Shown piece by piece: positions 44,458 through 54,946 of a stretch of DNA of 64,000 nucleotides (position 1 is the first letter of the stretch; each line of letters begins with the position of its first letter). The notes under the pieces were generated by a model. The model saw only the letters and a list, made by a program, of their open reading frames with translations. It was not told where the DNA came from and made no database searches. This stretch comes from Lewinellaceae bacterium (GTDB taxonomy: Bacteria; Bacteroidota; Bacteroidia; Chitinophagales; Saprospiraceae): NCBI GenBank assembly GCA_020636375.1, contig JACJXZ010000001.1, forward strand, positions 496,001-560,000. The letters are read 5' to 3'. The position numbers were made by a program, and so were the translations under genes.

Positions 44458-47400
44458 TCACCTCTCCCCCTCCGCCCCCCGCTGACTCCACAACAAATCA
44501 AAAATAAATTCCTGATAACGCTTCTTAAACACCTTATCCTTCGAGTACTTTTTGAAGATGCCCGTCTGGGTGAACATCAGCGTGTTCATGACTTTTTCCA
44601 ACAGCTCGTCAGAAGTGACTTTCGCATTCGCTTTGTCGGAATTGAGGATCCATTGCAGGGCCTCTTCGTTGTCCTTTAAACGTTCCGGAATCTGGCGGGT
44701 AGGATGTTTTCGCCTTCCGCGTTGTCGCCCTCCGGTATGAGGTCAAAATCGGGAAAACGCCTGTTGAAGCTGTCCACGATGTTTTCAGGGTGTCGAATTG
44801 TTTTGTACTTCCATGCCGCCTACTCCACCGGAATTGGCGACACAATCCCTACTTCCGGCTCCAGCAGGATGTCCGTTTTCTCCTGTTGCAAGACCGTCCG
44901 GTAATTATCCATATCAATTACCTCGACGATATTCTCCTCCTGGCTTCCTCCTCGATTTTCAGGTGAGGGATGAGGTGTTTCATGAAGAGCGCCAGTATCT
45001 CCCAGTACTGCTTCGGGTTTTGACAATTTTCACCAGATAATTGTAAGTGCGGTAAAGCTCTTCGCCTTGGATTTGAAGTCGATCTGCTCGTCTTTGGTGA
45101 GTGCTTCCTGAAAGTTAGCGCTCACTTTATCGGTCAGGTAATCCAGTTCGCCCCGGTCGGCATTGCTGTAGAATTTCCGGAAAAATTCAAACAGGTCCTC
45201 GTCTTTGTCGTAGATCGATAATCGTCCAGGGCTTCCTGCAGGTCGTGCAGCTTGTTGATGTCCGTCTCTTCGCTCAGGACGGTGGTGGTGTAGAAAGGCT
45301 TGAAAGCGTCTTTGATCTCTTCCACCGTGTTGTAAAAATCCAGGACGAAGGTGTCTCTCTTATCCGGCTTCTTGTACGGTTGAGGCGGGAGAGCGTTTGC
45401 ACCGCCTGTACGCCCGAAAGCTGTTTGTCCACGTACATGGTGTGGAGCAGGGCTGGTCGAAGCCGGTCTGGTATTTGTCGGCGACGATCAGAAAGCGGTA
45501 TTTGTCCTTTTGAACTGGGCGGAATGTCGTTCTCGGCGTCCCGGAAATTGTTCATTTTGGCTTCCGTCACTTCCTGCCCGGTGCGGTAGTGCCGCTTCTT
45601 GCCGGAAAAGGCAACGATGATCGAAGGGGAATTGATCTCGGCGAGGTAGGCGTCGAACGCATCCTTGTATTTGATGGCAGATTCGATGGACCGGCACACG
45701 ACCATCGCCTTTATGGTTTTTATCCGGTGTTTGACATGCTGATTGAAATGGTCGATCATGATCTTTGCCTTGTCCAGGATTGCTATTTCGTGGTACTCTA
45801 CAAACTTGCGGATCTTTTATTAGGTATCGGTGGTTTCGTATTCCTTGCCCGTATCCGCCTCGGCAGCTATGCTTGATCTTGTACCAAGACTGGTAGGTAG
45901 TATAATTTTTCAGCACATCATGGATAAATTCCTCCTCGATGGTATGTTTCATCGAGTAGGTGTGGAAGGGCAGGAACCGCTTTTTGCGTTCGTTGTGCTC
46001 ATCGATGTATTCCTCTGGTGTGCCAAATGTCTCCAGGGTCTTGTTTTTAGGGGTGGCGGTGAAGGCGAAGTAGCTCGCATTGTCCAGCATCTTCTTGCTG
46101 CTCACCGGTAGCTGATCAGGTCCTCGGTGGAGACATTGCCTTCTTCGTCGCGCTCCAGCTCTTCGAAATTCATGTCCGAAAATACGGCGTTCATGCTGGC
46201 GGCGGCATTGCCGCTCTGGCTGCTGTGCGCCTCGTCGATGATGATAGTACCTTTTTGCTTCCCAGTCGGAAATGGCTTGGCGCGTTGGGAAGGTCTGCAC
46301 CGTGCAGGTGATGATCTTTTGTTGTTCGCCAGCGCCAGCCTCATGTGCGCCGTCTTGGTAGTGGATTCTTCGGAAGGGTCGAGCTGCCGGATGTCCTTGG
46401 GCTTGCCGGTGATGGCTTCGACGACGTGTCTGACCTGCGCGAAGTTCTTGATGTTGTTGCGGATCTGTTCGTCCAGGTTCTGGCGGTCGGTCACTACGAC
46501 TACGCTGTCAAACAATGGGATCTCTCCTTATCGTCGTACAGGCTGATCAGCTGGTGCGCCAGCCAGGTGATGGAATTGGACTTGCCCGAACCGGCGGAAT
46601 GCTGGATCAGGTACCGCTGCCCCACGCCATGGGCTTTGGCGTGCTGCAACAACCGCCGCACTACCGTGAGCTGATGGTAGCGGGGAAGTACTGCACCTTG
46701 TATTTTTCCCCGTCTCTTCATTCCGCTCTTCTACGATGGTGGCAAACTTCTCAACCGGTTGGCGATACTGTCCTTGCTCAGCACCTCCTCATACATATAG
46801 GCGGTCTTCTGTTTGTTGGGATTGACCGGGTTGCCGGCGCCGAAGGGCTCGTAGGGCGCCCGTCGTTGAGGCCTTTATTGAAGGGAAAAACCGGGTGTCG
46901 CCTTTGGTAAGGGCGCCCGTCATGAATACCTGCGATGTGTCCAGCGCAAAATGCACCATGCACCAGTAGGGTTGAAAATTTTGTCCCCGGGGTCCCGGTC
47001 CTCTTTGTATTGAATGATGGCTTTGCGCACCGCCTGGTAGGTATAGGCATTCTTGAGTTCCATCGTGATGATGGGGAAGCCGTTGACAAAATGGTAAGGT
47101 CGAGGCGGTTTTATTTCTGTCGTCGTGGCTGTACACCAGCTCCTGGGTGACGGTATAGGTATTGGCGCGGTAGAGGGCGGCGTCTTCCTGGTTGTAAATG
47201 GAGTGGGGCGGGGATAAAGAGGCGTACTTTCTGGTCCCGGTGGAAATGCCTTTGCGGAATACCTCTACGATGCCTTTTTGTTGATCTGATTGTCCAGGCG
47301 AACCAGAAAGGCGCGGATGCCGCTCTTTTCCAGATATGCATAGGTTTTCGGCTGGGTGGCTGAATAAAGTCCAAAACGTACTGCCGGTTGATGCAAAACT

Positions 47401-47518
47401 CCGTGTCGAAATCCGCCGTGCGGGTCTCGGCATCGTAGCCCTGCTTTTCCAGCAGCTCTTTTACAAAAAGCCGTTGGTAGCCTCGTTCCGAAGTGTCAGT
47501 GGTTGTCGGCTGTGGCAT
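44458..47518 (-). pseudogene. hsdR: Type I restriction enzyme R subunit, broken by frameshifts
   Basis: Motor and nuclease subunit of a type I system. The start MPQPTTTDTSERGYQRLFVKELLEKQGYDAETRTADFDTEFCINRQYVLDFIQ is the HsdR N-terminal region. Across frames: LIQHSAGSGKSNSITWLAHQLISLYD (Walker A), VVVTDRQNLDEQIRNNIKNF, TIIIDEAHSSQSG (DEAH box), YFAFTATPKNKTLETFG (motif III), KAMVVCRSIESAIKYKDAF, then DKQLSGVQAVQTLSRLNRT (motif VI) and the C-terminal YSKDKVFKKRYQEFIFDLLWSQ. About 1000 residues if intact. At least nine single-base breaks occur across 44.6-47.4 kb, whereas hsdS and hsdM are clean. It overlaps hsdS by 23 bases. Confidence 0.85.
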
Positions 47519-48869
47519 ATTCGCTGGCGGTTTGTTGGTATTCTCTGACGTCTATCTTGCCGGTGACGGCGGCGCTGATCAGGCTTTCCCGGTATTCTTT
47601 GATGAGGGTGATTTCTTTTTCGTTCTTAGAAATCAATTCATCTATTCTATCACAATTAAATTTAATGTACTTAACTATGCTAGATTGTTCCCTTGATGAA
47701 GGATAAGGAATTATCATATTTCTTACTTCATCTTGGCTAATATTTGGGTCAACTCTAGAACCTTTTGCATTAATCATCCAAATAGGTCTATAAAACTTCA
47801 AATAGTAATATAGGTAATCAGGTATAATATCAGGGGATGGAATTATTGCACAAAGTGCTTGATTAACTGTTCCTGAAAATCGAATTATTGAATGCTTTCC
47901 AATAGTACCTGGTCCTCCATACATTGCAACACAGACAGTATTTTCGGGAACTATTTTACAAGCAGTATATTTTAGAGCCAAACCGGTAACTTTCTCAGGA
48001 ACATCAAATAATTCATTATTATTCAAATCCGTTGTTCTTATCCAAGGAATATCTCCATTGTAAAAGTCTTCCCGGTTTCCACTTGGTGGAGTCCCCCCAC
48101 TTGTTGTTTTTGAATTCCATTTAAGTTTTTTTACAATCCAATGTTCCGGTATCTCCCCTAGCCACTCGATCCCCGAATCCTTCATCGGCGCATCCGGGTT
48201 CAGCCCCGCCTTCGCTGCGGCTTCGGCGGGCAGGCCCTTGGTCACCGCTTGGTTGATGATCGCGGCTTTCCGCTCCTCCAGCAGGGTAATGGTTTTTTCT
48301 TTGAGCTGGATGTAGTGGGCGATCTGGGCGGTTTTGTGGTCGAGGAACTCCACTATTCTCTGCTGTTCTGCAACTGGTGGAATAGGATAATCTAATGAGG
48401 CGAATTGGTTATATTTGAATTCTGTTGAACGTTCTCTTATTCCTCTAGCCAAGGACTCAATCCACCCTCTTTTGGACATTACTTTTAGTAGGTAAGCAAA
48501 ATAATAGGGGTTGCTTCCTTTTTTGGGAGTACATACAGAATAAACAGGAGTGCTTTTTCCATCGCTGTCCGAAACCCCAATTGAACCGGCAAAAGCATCC
48601 ATTCCGTGAATGACCAAATCCCCTTTTCTTACTCCTTGGTAGCCTATTTCTAAGACTGAATTTGTGAAGCCATCAATCCTCCTATTTTTTCTGAGTGTGA
48701 CCTCTCCATCTCTAAAAACAGTTACCGTTTCATCTTCCGGGCGTACTGGCCTTTTTTCTTTTTTCCAATGCCATTTGCCTTTCTCAATGATCCAATGTGA
48801 AGGAATTGAACCTAGCCAGTCTAGGCTTGAATCAGCATAACTTTTGTATTTCTTAAACTTCTCCATCAT
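47496..48869 (-). CDS. hsdS: Type I restriction-modification specificity subunit
   Basis: A 457-residue protein with two target-recognition domains. The first half begins YADSSLDWLGSIPSHWIIEKGKWHW and ends with the conserved spacer helix PPVAEQQRIVEFLDHKTAQI...LLEERKAAIINQAVTKGL. The second half begins DSGIEWLGEIPEHWIVKKLKWNSKTTSGGTPPSGNREDFYNGDIPWIRTTDLNNN and ends PYPSSREQSSIVKYIKFNCDRIDELISKNEKEITLIKEYRESLISAAVTGKIDV. The two domains set the bipartite DNA target. The DNA of both recognition domains is more AT-rich than the conserved helices, as is usual. The ATG overlaps the hsdM stop by four bases. Confidence 0.93.
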   Translation of the reverse strand: MMEKFKKYKSYADSSLDWLGSIPSHWIIEKGKWHWKKEKRPVRPEDETVTVFRDGEVTLRKNRRIDGFTNSVLEIGYQGVRKGDLVIHGMDAFAGSIGVSDSDGKSTPVYSVCTPKKGSNPYYFAYLLKVMSKRGWIESLARGIRERSTEFKYNQFASLDYPIPPVAEQQRIVEFLDHKTAQIAHYIQLKEKTITLLEERKAAIINQAVTKGLPAEAAAKAGLNPDAPMKDSGIEWLGEIPEHWIVKKLKWNSKTTSGGTPPSGNREDFYNGDIPWIRTTDLNNNELFDVPEKVTGLALKYTACKIVPENTVCVAMYGGPGTIGKHSIIRFSGTVNQALCAIIPSPDIIPDYLYYYLKFYRPIWMINAKGSRVDPNISQDEVRNMIIPYPSSREQSSIVKYIKFNCDRIDELISKNEKEITLIKEYRESLISAAVTGKIDVREYQQTASEYATADNH

Positions 48870-51064
48870 CCCAAAATCTCTTTTAAAAGCCCCTCACTCT
48901 CTTGTTCCACTGTCAACAGGTCCTGCGTAATGTCCTCCAGGCTGCGGAGGGGCTCATATTTGTAGAAATATTTGGTAAAAGAGACCTCGTAGCCGACCGT
49001 TGTTTTCTCGTGGTCGATCCAGGCGTCGGGCACGTGGGGCAGGACCTCCCTTTTGAAATAGGTGTTAACGTCCTCTTCCAGGGGCACGTTTTCTGTATCC
49101 CGCAATTCGCTGTCGGCTTCATAAAGGACGGCCCCGCCTTTTTCATTTTTCTTAATAACCTTCTCCGCCGCTTCATTTTTCCAGCTCACGATATCCAGGA
49201 TGGCCTTTTTATCCGATGCGCTGAGCTTGTGGCCGAGTTGCTTCAATGCCTTATCCACTTGTTTCTTGAACACATTGAAATCATCGAATACCGCTTCGCC
49301 CACCACTTCTTTCAGGGCTTTCGCAGTTTCCATCAACTGCCGCTGCGCTTTCCAGAAGGCGGGGTCGAGGAGCTTTTTCCGGTTGGCGGTTTTGACCTTT
49401 ATGTCCTCGTTTTCAAAGTGCTTAAAGATCAGTTCCCTGTGTTTTTTCAGGCCTTTATACACCTCCTCGCCGAAGCGTTTATAGATCCACGCCATCTCGT
49501 CGTAGAGGTTCTTGTGGAAGCGCAGTTTGCGGATCGCCTCATCGGTAAACTGCGCCGACAAGCGCAGGGGGCGTTCTACCGTGATCTTCCGGTAGCCAAA
49601 ATTTTCGTTCCTGAATATTTTGGAGATCTCGGTTTCCTCAAAGTCGAGGTACGCCTGGGTAATTTTTTTAATGTCCTCTTTGGACAGCTCGTACGATTTG
49701 GCGCCGAGGCTTTTACGCATCTTTTGGTAGATCTCCGTAGCGTCGATGAGCTGCACCTTCCCTGCCCGGCGCGCATCTTTCCGGTTGGTCAGCAGCCAGA
49801 TGTAGGTGTTGATGCCCGTGTTGTAAAACATATTTTTCGGCAGGCCGATGATGCAATCCAGCAGGTCGTTTTCGATGATGTACCTGCGGATGTTGCTCTC
49901 CCCGCTGCCGGCATCCCCCGTAAACAAAGCCGAGCCGTTGTGGACGGTCGCGATGCGGGAGCCCAGTTCGGTCGTGCTTTTCATCTTGCTCACCATGTTC
50001 ATCAGGAAGAGCAATTGCCCGTCGCTGCTTCGGGGCACCCCTTCTGTGAAGCGGTGGTCGATGATCTTCTTTTTAGGCCCCACGATGCTGTCGTAGTCGA
50101 TCTTCCAGCTTTTGCCATAGGGCGGATTGGACAGCATGAAGTCGAAAGATTCGCCATAGAAGCCATCCTTTCCCAAAGTCGAACCATAGGCAATGTTTTT
50201 GGGGTCCTTATCCTTGATGAGCATATCAGACGTACAGATGGCGTAGGTTTCGGGGTTTACTTCCTGCCCGTAGAGGTGGAAGCGGGATTTGTCGCCGGTA
50301 ATTTTCATCGCGAAATGCTCCGCCTCCGTGAGCATGCCGCCCGAACCGCAGGCCGGGTCATAGATAGAATAGGAGGCGTATTCTTTAAGCTGGCCTTTCA
50401 GGGGGCCGAACATCAGGTGGGTCATCAGGCGGATGATCTCTCGGGGCGTAAAGTGCTCTCCAGCCTCCTCGTTGTTCTCCTCGTTGAATTTCCGGATCAG
50501 CTCTTCAAAGACATAGCCCATGCCGAGGTTGGTCAGCGGGGGCAGCTTTTCCCCCTTCGCGTTGATCACCTCATGCGGGCTTAGGTTGATCTCGTTGGAC
50601 GTCAGCTTTTCGATCAGCAGCCAGGTGATGCCCGCCTCTTCCATAGTCTCCAGCTGGTTCCGTATCTTAAACTTGCTGATGATCTCCTGCACGTTCGGGC
50701 TAAACCCATCGAGGTACTTCTTGAGGTTGGTGTCGATCCGGTCTGGTTCCGACTTGAGGGATACAAATTTGAATTCCGCATCAGCCGGGCCGTTCTTGCC
50801 CATGGTGTAGGGAGAGGTATTGTAGAAGGGGTACTTCGTTATGTTGGCCAGGCTGCTGGTATCGTCAATCTGCTGCTCTTTCAGGAACTGATGGGTTTTC
50901 AGCACCTCCTCTTTGGTGTCTTCCAGTAGCACATCCAGCCTTCTCAGTACGGTGAAGGGCAGGATGATGTCCCGGTACTTGCCGCGCACAAAGACGTCTC
51001 TCAGTACATCATCGGCAATGCCCCATATATAGTTGATGATCTTGCTGTGTGCTTTTTTGCTCAT
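48866..51064 (-). CDS. hsdM: Type I restriction-modification DNA methyltransferase subunit
   Basis: A 732-residue protein, longer than the common ~520 residues because of a C-terminal extension. N-terminal HsdM helical domain: INYIWGIADDVLRDVFVRGKYRDIILPFTVLRRLD. SAM-binding motif I: YDPACGSGGMLTEAEHFA (about residue 235). Catalytic motif IV: DFMLSNPPYGKSW (about 312), then PRSSDGQLLFLMNMVSKM. The motif AGEHFTPREIIRLMTHLMF precedes the SAM site. The extension (about 560-732) contains DPAFWKAQRQLMETAKALKE and PLRSLEDITQDLLTVEQESEGLL, as in the group of long HsdM proteins that methylate adenine. First gene of the hsdM-hsdS-hsdR operon. Confidence 0.94.
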   Translation of the reverse strand: MSKKAHSKIINYIWGIADDVLRDVFVRGKYRDIILPFTVLRRLDVLLEDTKEEVLKTHQFLKEQQIDDTSSLANITKYPFYNTSPYTMGKNGPADAEFKFVSLKSEPDRIDTNLKKYLDGFSPNVQEIISKFKIRNQLETMEEAGITWLLIEKLTSNEINLSPHEVINAKGEKLPPLTNLGMGYVFEELIRKFNEENNEEAGEHFTPREIIRLMTHLMFGPLKGQLKEYASYSIYDPACGSGGMLTEAEHFAMKITGDKSRFHLYGQEVNPETYAICTSDMLIKDKDPKNIAYGSTLGKDGFYGESFDFMLSNPPYGKSWKIDYDSIVGPKKKIIDHRFTEGVPRSSDGQLLFLMNMVSKMKSTTELGSRIATVHNGSALFTGDAGSGESNIRRYIIENDLLDCIIGLPKNMFYNTGINTYIWLLTNRKDARRAGKVQLIDATEIYQKMRKSLGAKSYELSKEDIKKITQAYLDFEETEISKIFRNENFGYRKITVERPLRLSAQFTDEAIRKLRFHKNLYDEMAWIYKRFGEEVYKGLKKHRELIFKHFENEDIKVKTANRKKLLDPAFWKAQRQLMETAKALKEVVGEAVFDDFNVFKKQVDKALKQLGHKLSASDKKAILDIVSWKNEAAEKVIKKNEKGGAVLYEADSELRDTENVPLEEDVNTYFKREVLPHVPDAWIDHEKTTVGYEVSFTKYFYKYEPLRSLEDITQDLLTVEQESEGLLKEILG

Positions 51065-51312
51065 TGTTGCGTTAGTTTCCTGTTTTTTGTTGTCGTGGTA
51101 ATATCCGTTATCGTGGATATTTTTCCAAATATAACCCTTACAAAGGACTGCCTATGATGAAAGAGCCTGCATTTGAAGGCTGCAATCTTTTTTACGAAAC
51201 CGGCGTCACAATGTTACCTGTTTCTGTCCGGGCTTTATTTCATCCCTTAATGGAGAAAAGGATACTGAGCAGTTTTCGCCGCTACAAGTTAAAAAACTGC
51301 TTCAATTATCGT

Positions 51313-51664
51313 AAGCATTTTTCCTGGCCGTTCTGATTTCTTCCTAACTCTCCTTATTTTAACCCCTCAACCAAAGCTACTCAAAACGCCATGCTCAGCA
51401 ACCCACTTGTTCGCGAGCGTCTCCGACGCGATGCGGGATAATTTGCAGTCTCCGACTGGCGTCAATAAGCTATACAAGCGGCATTCGCAAGTCGGAGACT
51501 TGCCCGTTATACCGCATCGAGGCTACAGCCTCTCGCGAACGAAACGTAAATTAATACGGTCCGGCTACTTAAGCATTTTTCCTGGCCGTTCTGATTTCTT
51601 CCCAACTCTTCTTATTTTACCTTCCCAACCAAAGCTATTCAAAACGCCATGCCCAACAACCCAC
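51313..51664. repeat. 94 bp direct duplication of the next gene's 5' region
   Basis: 51313-51406 and 51571-51664 are about 90 percent alike. Each contains the segment AAGCATTTTTCCTGGCCGTT, AT-rich leader sequence, CAAAACGCCATG and the first codons of the ATPase gene. The left copy is cut after six codons by a palindromic element (51409-51540). Confidence 0.8.
51409..51540. mobile_element. Small palindromic element (GTTCGCGAG ends)
   Basis: The inverted ends GTTCGCGAG (51409-51417) and CTCGCGAAC (51532-51540) carry further symmetry inside (CGATGCGG-ATAA against TTATACCGCATCG, and GCAGTCTCCGACT against AGTCGGAGACT). It has no ORF. It appears to have landed in the left copy of the duplicated 5' region of the downstream gene. 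Confidence 0.6.
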
Positions 51665-54111
51665 CCCTCCCGCCCAACCCCTTCACCCACCGCGCCATGA
51701 TCCGGCGCGAGGAGGACTTCGTAGGGCGCAGCCGGGAGGCCAGCGACCTCCTCAACCGCCTGCGAACGGGCAACAGCGTGTCCGTGGTGGGAGAACGGCG
51801 CATCGGCAAGTCCTCCCTGCTCTACCACCTGCAGCAAACCGGCAACCGCCGGCTGGGCGACGAGGCTGGCGAGCAGTTCCAATTCCTCTACCTCGATTTC
51901 CTCAGCGCCGAGATGCGGACGCCCGCTAACTTCTGCTCGGCGGTGCTCGACGGTCTGGGCATCCCCATCGACGGCGGCCTGCTGGCCAACGACCCCCTGC
52001 TGGTCCTGGAATGGCACCTGAAGGATCAGCAGAAAAAACAGCGCCCCCGCCCGATCGTGCTGCTCGACGAGTTCGAGGAGATCACCCGCCACCGGGAGTT
52101 GTTCAATGACCCTTTCCTGGAGTCCTTGCGCTCCTTGTGCAATGCCGGCCTGCTCACCCTGGCCACCGCTTCCCGCCGATCCCTGCAGCATCTGACGGAA
52201 CAGGGCGACCTGGTATCCCCCTTCTGGAACATCTTCGCCTCCCGCCCCCTGAAGGCCTTCGGAGTGGTCGGGGAAATGGTCTTTGGAGTGGTCGCGGGAG
52301 TAGCCGCAGGAGTAGCTGGAGGAGTATCCGGAGGTGTGACCTTGGGAGTGGCATTAGGAATGGCCACAGGAGTGGGTATCGGATTATCTGGAAGAGTTGC
52401 CTCAGGAGTGTACGTAGGATTGGCACCAGCAGTGGTCTTCGGAGTGGTCGGAGGATTGGCTGGAGATGTGACTTTTGGAGGGGTCTTCACTATCAGCTAC
52501 TTCTTAATCCTGGGCAGGTATTTCTACTGGCCTTTTTATTACTTCCGGTATTCCTCCACGTCCCCCCGCAACCCCTTGCGCTGGGACGAAAATATCGCCC
52601 TCCCCATCCCCTTTTTCAGCAACCTGCTACGCCGCTATACCGAAAAAGAAGGCCGGGAAGCCGCCGCGGATCTGGCTGTCTTCCTACTTGAAAACCGCCC
52701 GATACAGCGCAAAACCGCCCAGCGCGGCCTCCTCACCCTGGCTGCCGACGCCATGAAGCGCTTCTCCAGCCCCCGGCAGATCGCCAACCTGTGGCAGGAG
52801 CTGTCCTTCATGCCAGCGGCGGAGCAGATGCCGGAAGACTACGGCGAAGCCCTGCGCCCCTTGCTGGAACTATCGGAAGACACCCAAAAAGCCCTGCGCG
52901 AATACAACCCCGCCAACCAGTTGCGGCTACTGCAAGGCATCAGCCGGCGGCTGGCCGAATTCCAGAAAACGGCTAACCTGTCGCGCCAGCGCTCCTGGGC
53001 GGCCTTCGGGCAGGTGAGCCTGCAGTGGAAACGAGTCATTGACAAGGAAGTCCACCGGATCGAACAATCCACCGGGCTGCCGCTGCCCAACCCCTTCATC
53101 ACCGGCAACCCCATCCGCGAAAAAGACAGCCCGCTGTTCGTCGGCCGGCGCGACATCATCAATCAGATACAGACCGAGGCCCTGCGGGAAGGCGCCGCCG
53201 GCGCCATCCTCTTCACCGGCAACCGCCGCACCGGCAAGACCAGCACCCTGCTCCACCTGGAGCGCTTCCTGCCCTCCACCCTGCGGCCGGCCTTTTTCGA
53301 CTGCCAGTCGCCTTTCCTGCAGAGCAGTCTGGCTTCCTTCTCCACCGCCGTCGGGCAGCGCGTGATGCAGCGCTGCGGCCTGGAAAAGGAAGCGCCGCCC
53401 ACCGGCCTGGCTGCTCTCACCACCCTGCTGGAAAAAGCACAACAGCAGCTTGCAGCCCAAAACCACTACCTGCTGATCTGCATCGACGAGTACGAGCGCC
53501 TCGGCCCACTCATCGCCAACGGCACGCTGCCCGGCCTGGCCGACACCTTCCGCTACTGGATACAGCACTTCCCTCGCCTGATCCTGCTCTTCGCCGGCAG
53601 CCACGAGCTGGCCGAAGCCCGGGCCATCGACTGGACGGACTACCTCATCAACGTCCGCACCGTGCGCATCAGCTACCTGGAGGAAGAGGCGGCCCTGCAG
53701 CTGGCCACCCAGCCCATCCCCGATTTCGGCCTGCGCTACGAATCGGAAGCGCTGCCGCTGGCCTTCGTCCGCCGCCTGGGCCGGCAGCCCTACCTCCTGC
53801 AATGCGCCCTGTACGAGCTGGTAGAACACCTCAACAACGACGGCAACCGCCGCACCGCCACCGCTGCCGACCTGGAGGTGGCCATCCAACAAATGTTCAT
53901 CGCCGCCACCAACCACTTCGAGCACTTCTGGAGGAGCGAGCTGGATGAGCGGGGAAGGGAGGTGGTGCGGCGCCTGTCCCAGGGCCTGCCCGTCCCGGAG
54001 GAGGAGCCGGCGGTAAAGCGGCTGGTGCGGAAGGAGGTGCTGCGGCGGGAGGAGGGGCGGCTGGTATTTTGCGTGCTGGCAGTGGGGGAATGGGTGCAGG
54101 AAAATTATTGA
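51649..54111 (+). CDS. Protein with two P-loop ATPase domains around a Gly/Val-rich membrane repeat
   Basis: An 820-residue protein. ATPase 1: FVGRSREASDLLNRL, Walker A VVGERRIGKSSLLYHL (about residue 48), Walker B PIVLLDEFEEITRH. Residues about 205-285 are a regular series of Gly-Val-xx-Gly steps (GVVAGVAAGVAGGVSGGV and on) with hydrophobic content, likely packed membrane helices, followed by an aromatic stretch YFLILGRYFYWPFYYF. ATPase 2: LFVGRRDIINQI, Walker A FTGNRRTGKTSTLLHL (about 524), Walker B LLICIDEYERLGP, then a winged-helix-like end. Each half resembles the archaeal-type/STAND ATPases. The DNA of the membrane part is a GGAGTNG-type repeat. Its position between a type I system and a NACHT gene suggests a defence or sensing role, which is inference only. 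Confidence 0.75.
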   Translation: MPNNPPLPPNPFTHRAMIRREEDFVGRSREASDLLNRLRTGNSVSVVGERRIGKSSLLYHLQQTGNRRLGDEAGEQFQFLYLDFLSAEMRTPANFCSAVLDGLGIPIDGGLLANDPLLVLEWHLKDQQKKQRPRPIVLLDEFEEITRHRELFNDPFLESLRSLCNAGLLTLATASRRSLQHLTEQGDLVSPFWNIFASRPLKAFGVVGEMVFGVVAGVAAGVAGGVSGGVTLGVALGMATGVGIGLSGRVASGVYVGLAPAVVFGVVGGLAGDVTFGGVFTISYFLILGRYFYWPFYYFRYSSTSPRNPLRWDENIALPIPFFSNLLRRYTEKEGREAAADLAVFLLENRPIQRKTAQRGLLTLAADAMKRFSSPRQIANLWQELSFMPAAEQMPEDYGEALRPLLELSEDTQKALREYNPANQLRLLQGISRRLAEFQKTANLSRQRSWAAFGQVSLQWKRVIDKEVHRIEQSTGLPLPNPFITGNPIREKDSPLFVGRRDIINQIQTEALREGAAGAILFTGNRRTGKTSTLLHLERFLPSTLRPAFFDCQSPFLQSSLASFSTAVGQRVMQRCGLEKEAPPTGLAALTTLLEKAQQQLAAQNHYLLICIDEYERLGPLIANGTLPGLADTFRYWIQHFPRLILLFAGSHELAEARAIDWTDYLINVRTVRISYLEEEAALQLATQPIPDFGLRYESEALPLAFVRRLGRQPYLLQCALYELVEHLNNDGNRRTATAADLEVAIQQMFIAATNHFEHFWRSELDERGREVVRRLSQGLPVPEEEPAVKRLVRKEVLRREEGRLVFCVLAVGEWVQENY

Positions 54112-54946
54112 GGGCGTTGCTTCTCCATAAATAGGGAGGAAACCGGTCGTCCCTACGGGCTACGGTTTACACACATCTTTACAAGATGTTGATATCCAAA
54201 GTCCCGTAGGGACGAAAGCCCGTTGCCAGGGCCACAGGCCCTGGTTTAAAAGCCCGGTAGCCAGGGAGTCCTGTAAGGACGACAGCCGATCGCCGCAATG
54301 TCCTAATACCCTATGCCCTAATGCCCTTTGAACTATCGCTCTTACAGAGCTATGGGAACTCCTCCATTATAACCAGGGCCTAGCGGCCCTGGCAATGGGC
54401 TATAATCCCTACGGGATTGACGTGGAGCACCGCCGGGCAAAGCGTCGCAGCCCAACGGCAGAACATGGCGGGGAAGCCCTTTGGAAAAGCTGGCGTAAAC
54501 TTATGTGTAAACCATAGCCCGTAGGGACGAAAGCCCTTTGCCAGGGCCGAAAGGCCCTGGTTTAAAAGCCCAGCAGTTGGGGAGTCCTGTAAGGACGACA
54601 GATTTTGCGCAAAGAGAGGCCGAGGCGATTTCCGGCCCGTTAGCCCTGGATCTGTCGCTCCCCGACACTCCGCGTACGGGGCAGGCTTTACAGAGCTCTC
54701 TTGCTGCCTATTCGCTATCCAGGGCCGATGGCCCTGGACTTCGGCGTGAGCTCAGTCGAACGCAATGGGCTAAAATCCCTATGGGATTGACGCAGGACAC
54801 CGCTGAGCAATGCGCTGTAGCCAGGTTGGTGTCAGGCCCTGGAGGAACTGTTGTAAACTTATGTGTAAACCGTAGCCCTACGGGACCGGCCACAAAACAG
54901 GATTTATTGGGAAGTTATTTGTGACGGTCATATCCGGATAAGATTT
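54112..54946. repeat. Block of CCCTACGGG / CCAGGGCC intergenic repeats
   Basis: Units such as CCCGTAGGGACGAAAGCC, GCCAGGGCCACAGGCCCTGG and GAGTCCTGTAAGGACGACAG occur twice in direct orientation (54204-54290 and 54512-54602). They also appear inversely (CAATGGGCTATAATCCCTAC near 54395 and 54765). AAACTTATGTGTAAACC is repeated near 54496 and 54855. Open frames in it are repeat artefacts. No gene is supported. Confidence 0.8.

Noticed and set aside
48902..50584. 560-codon plus-strand frame across hsdM
   Set aside because: Antisense shadow of the clear HsdM coding frame; no domains of its own.
52261..52490. Frameshift or assembly repeat in the Gly/Val segment of the double-ATPase gene
   Set aside because: The frame is open on both sides and the repeat units vary at third positions, so it looks like a real protein repeat.
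54538..54924. 128-codon frame in the 54 kb intergene
   Set aside because: It lies wholly within CCCTACGGG/CCAGGGCC repeats and has no recognisable protein features.
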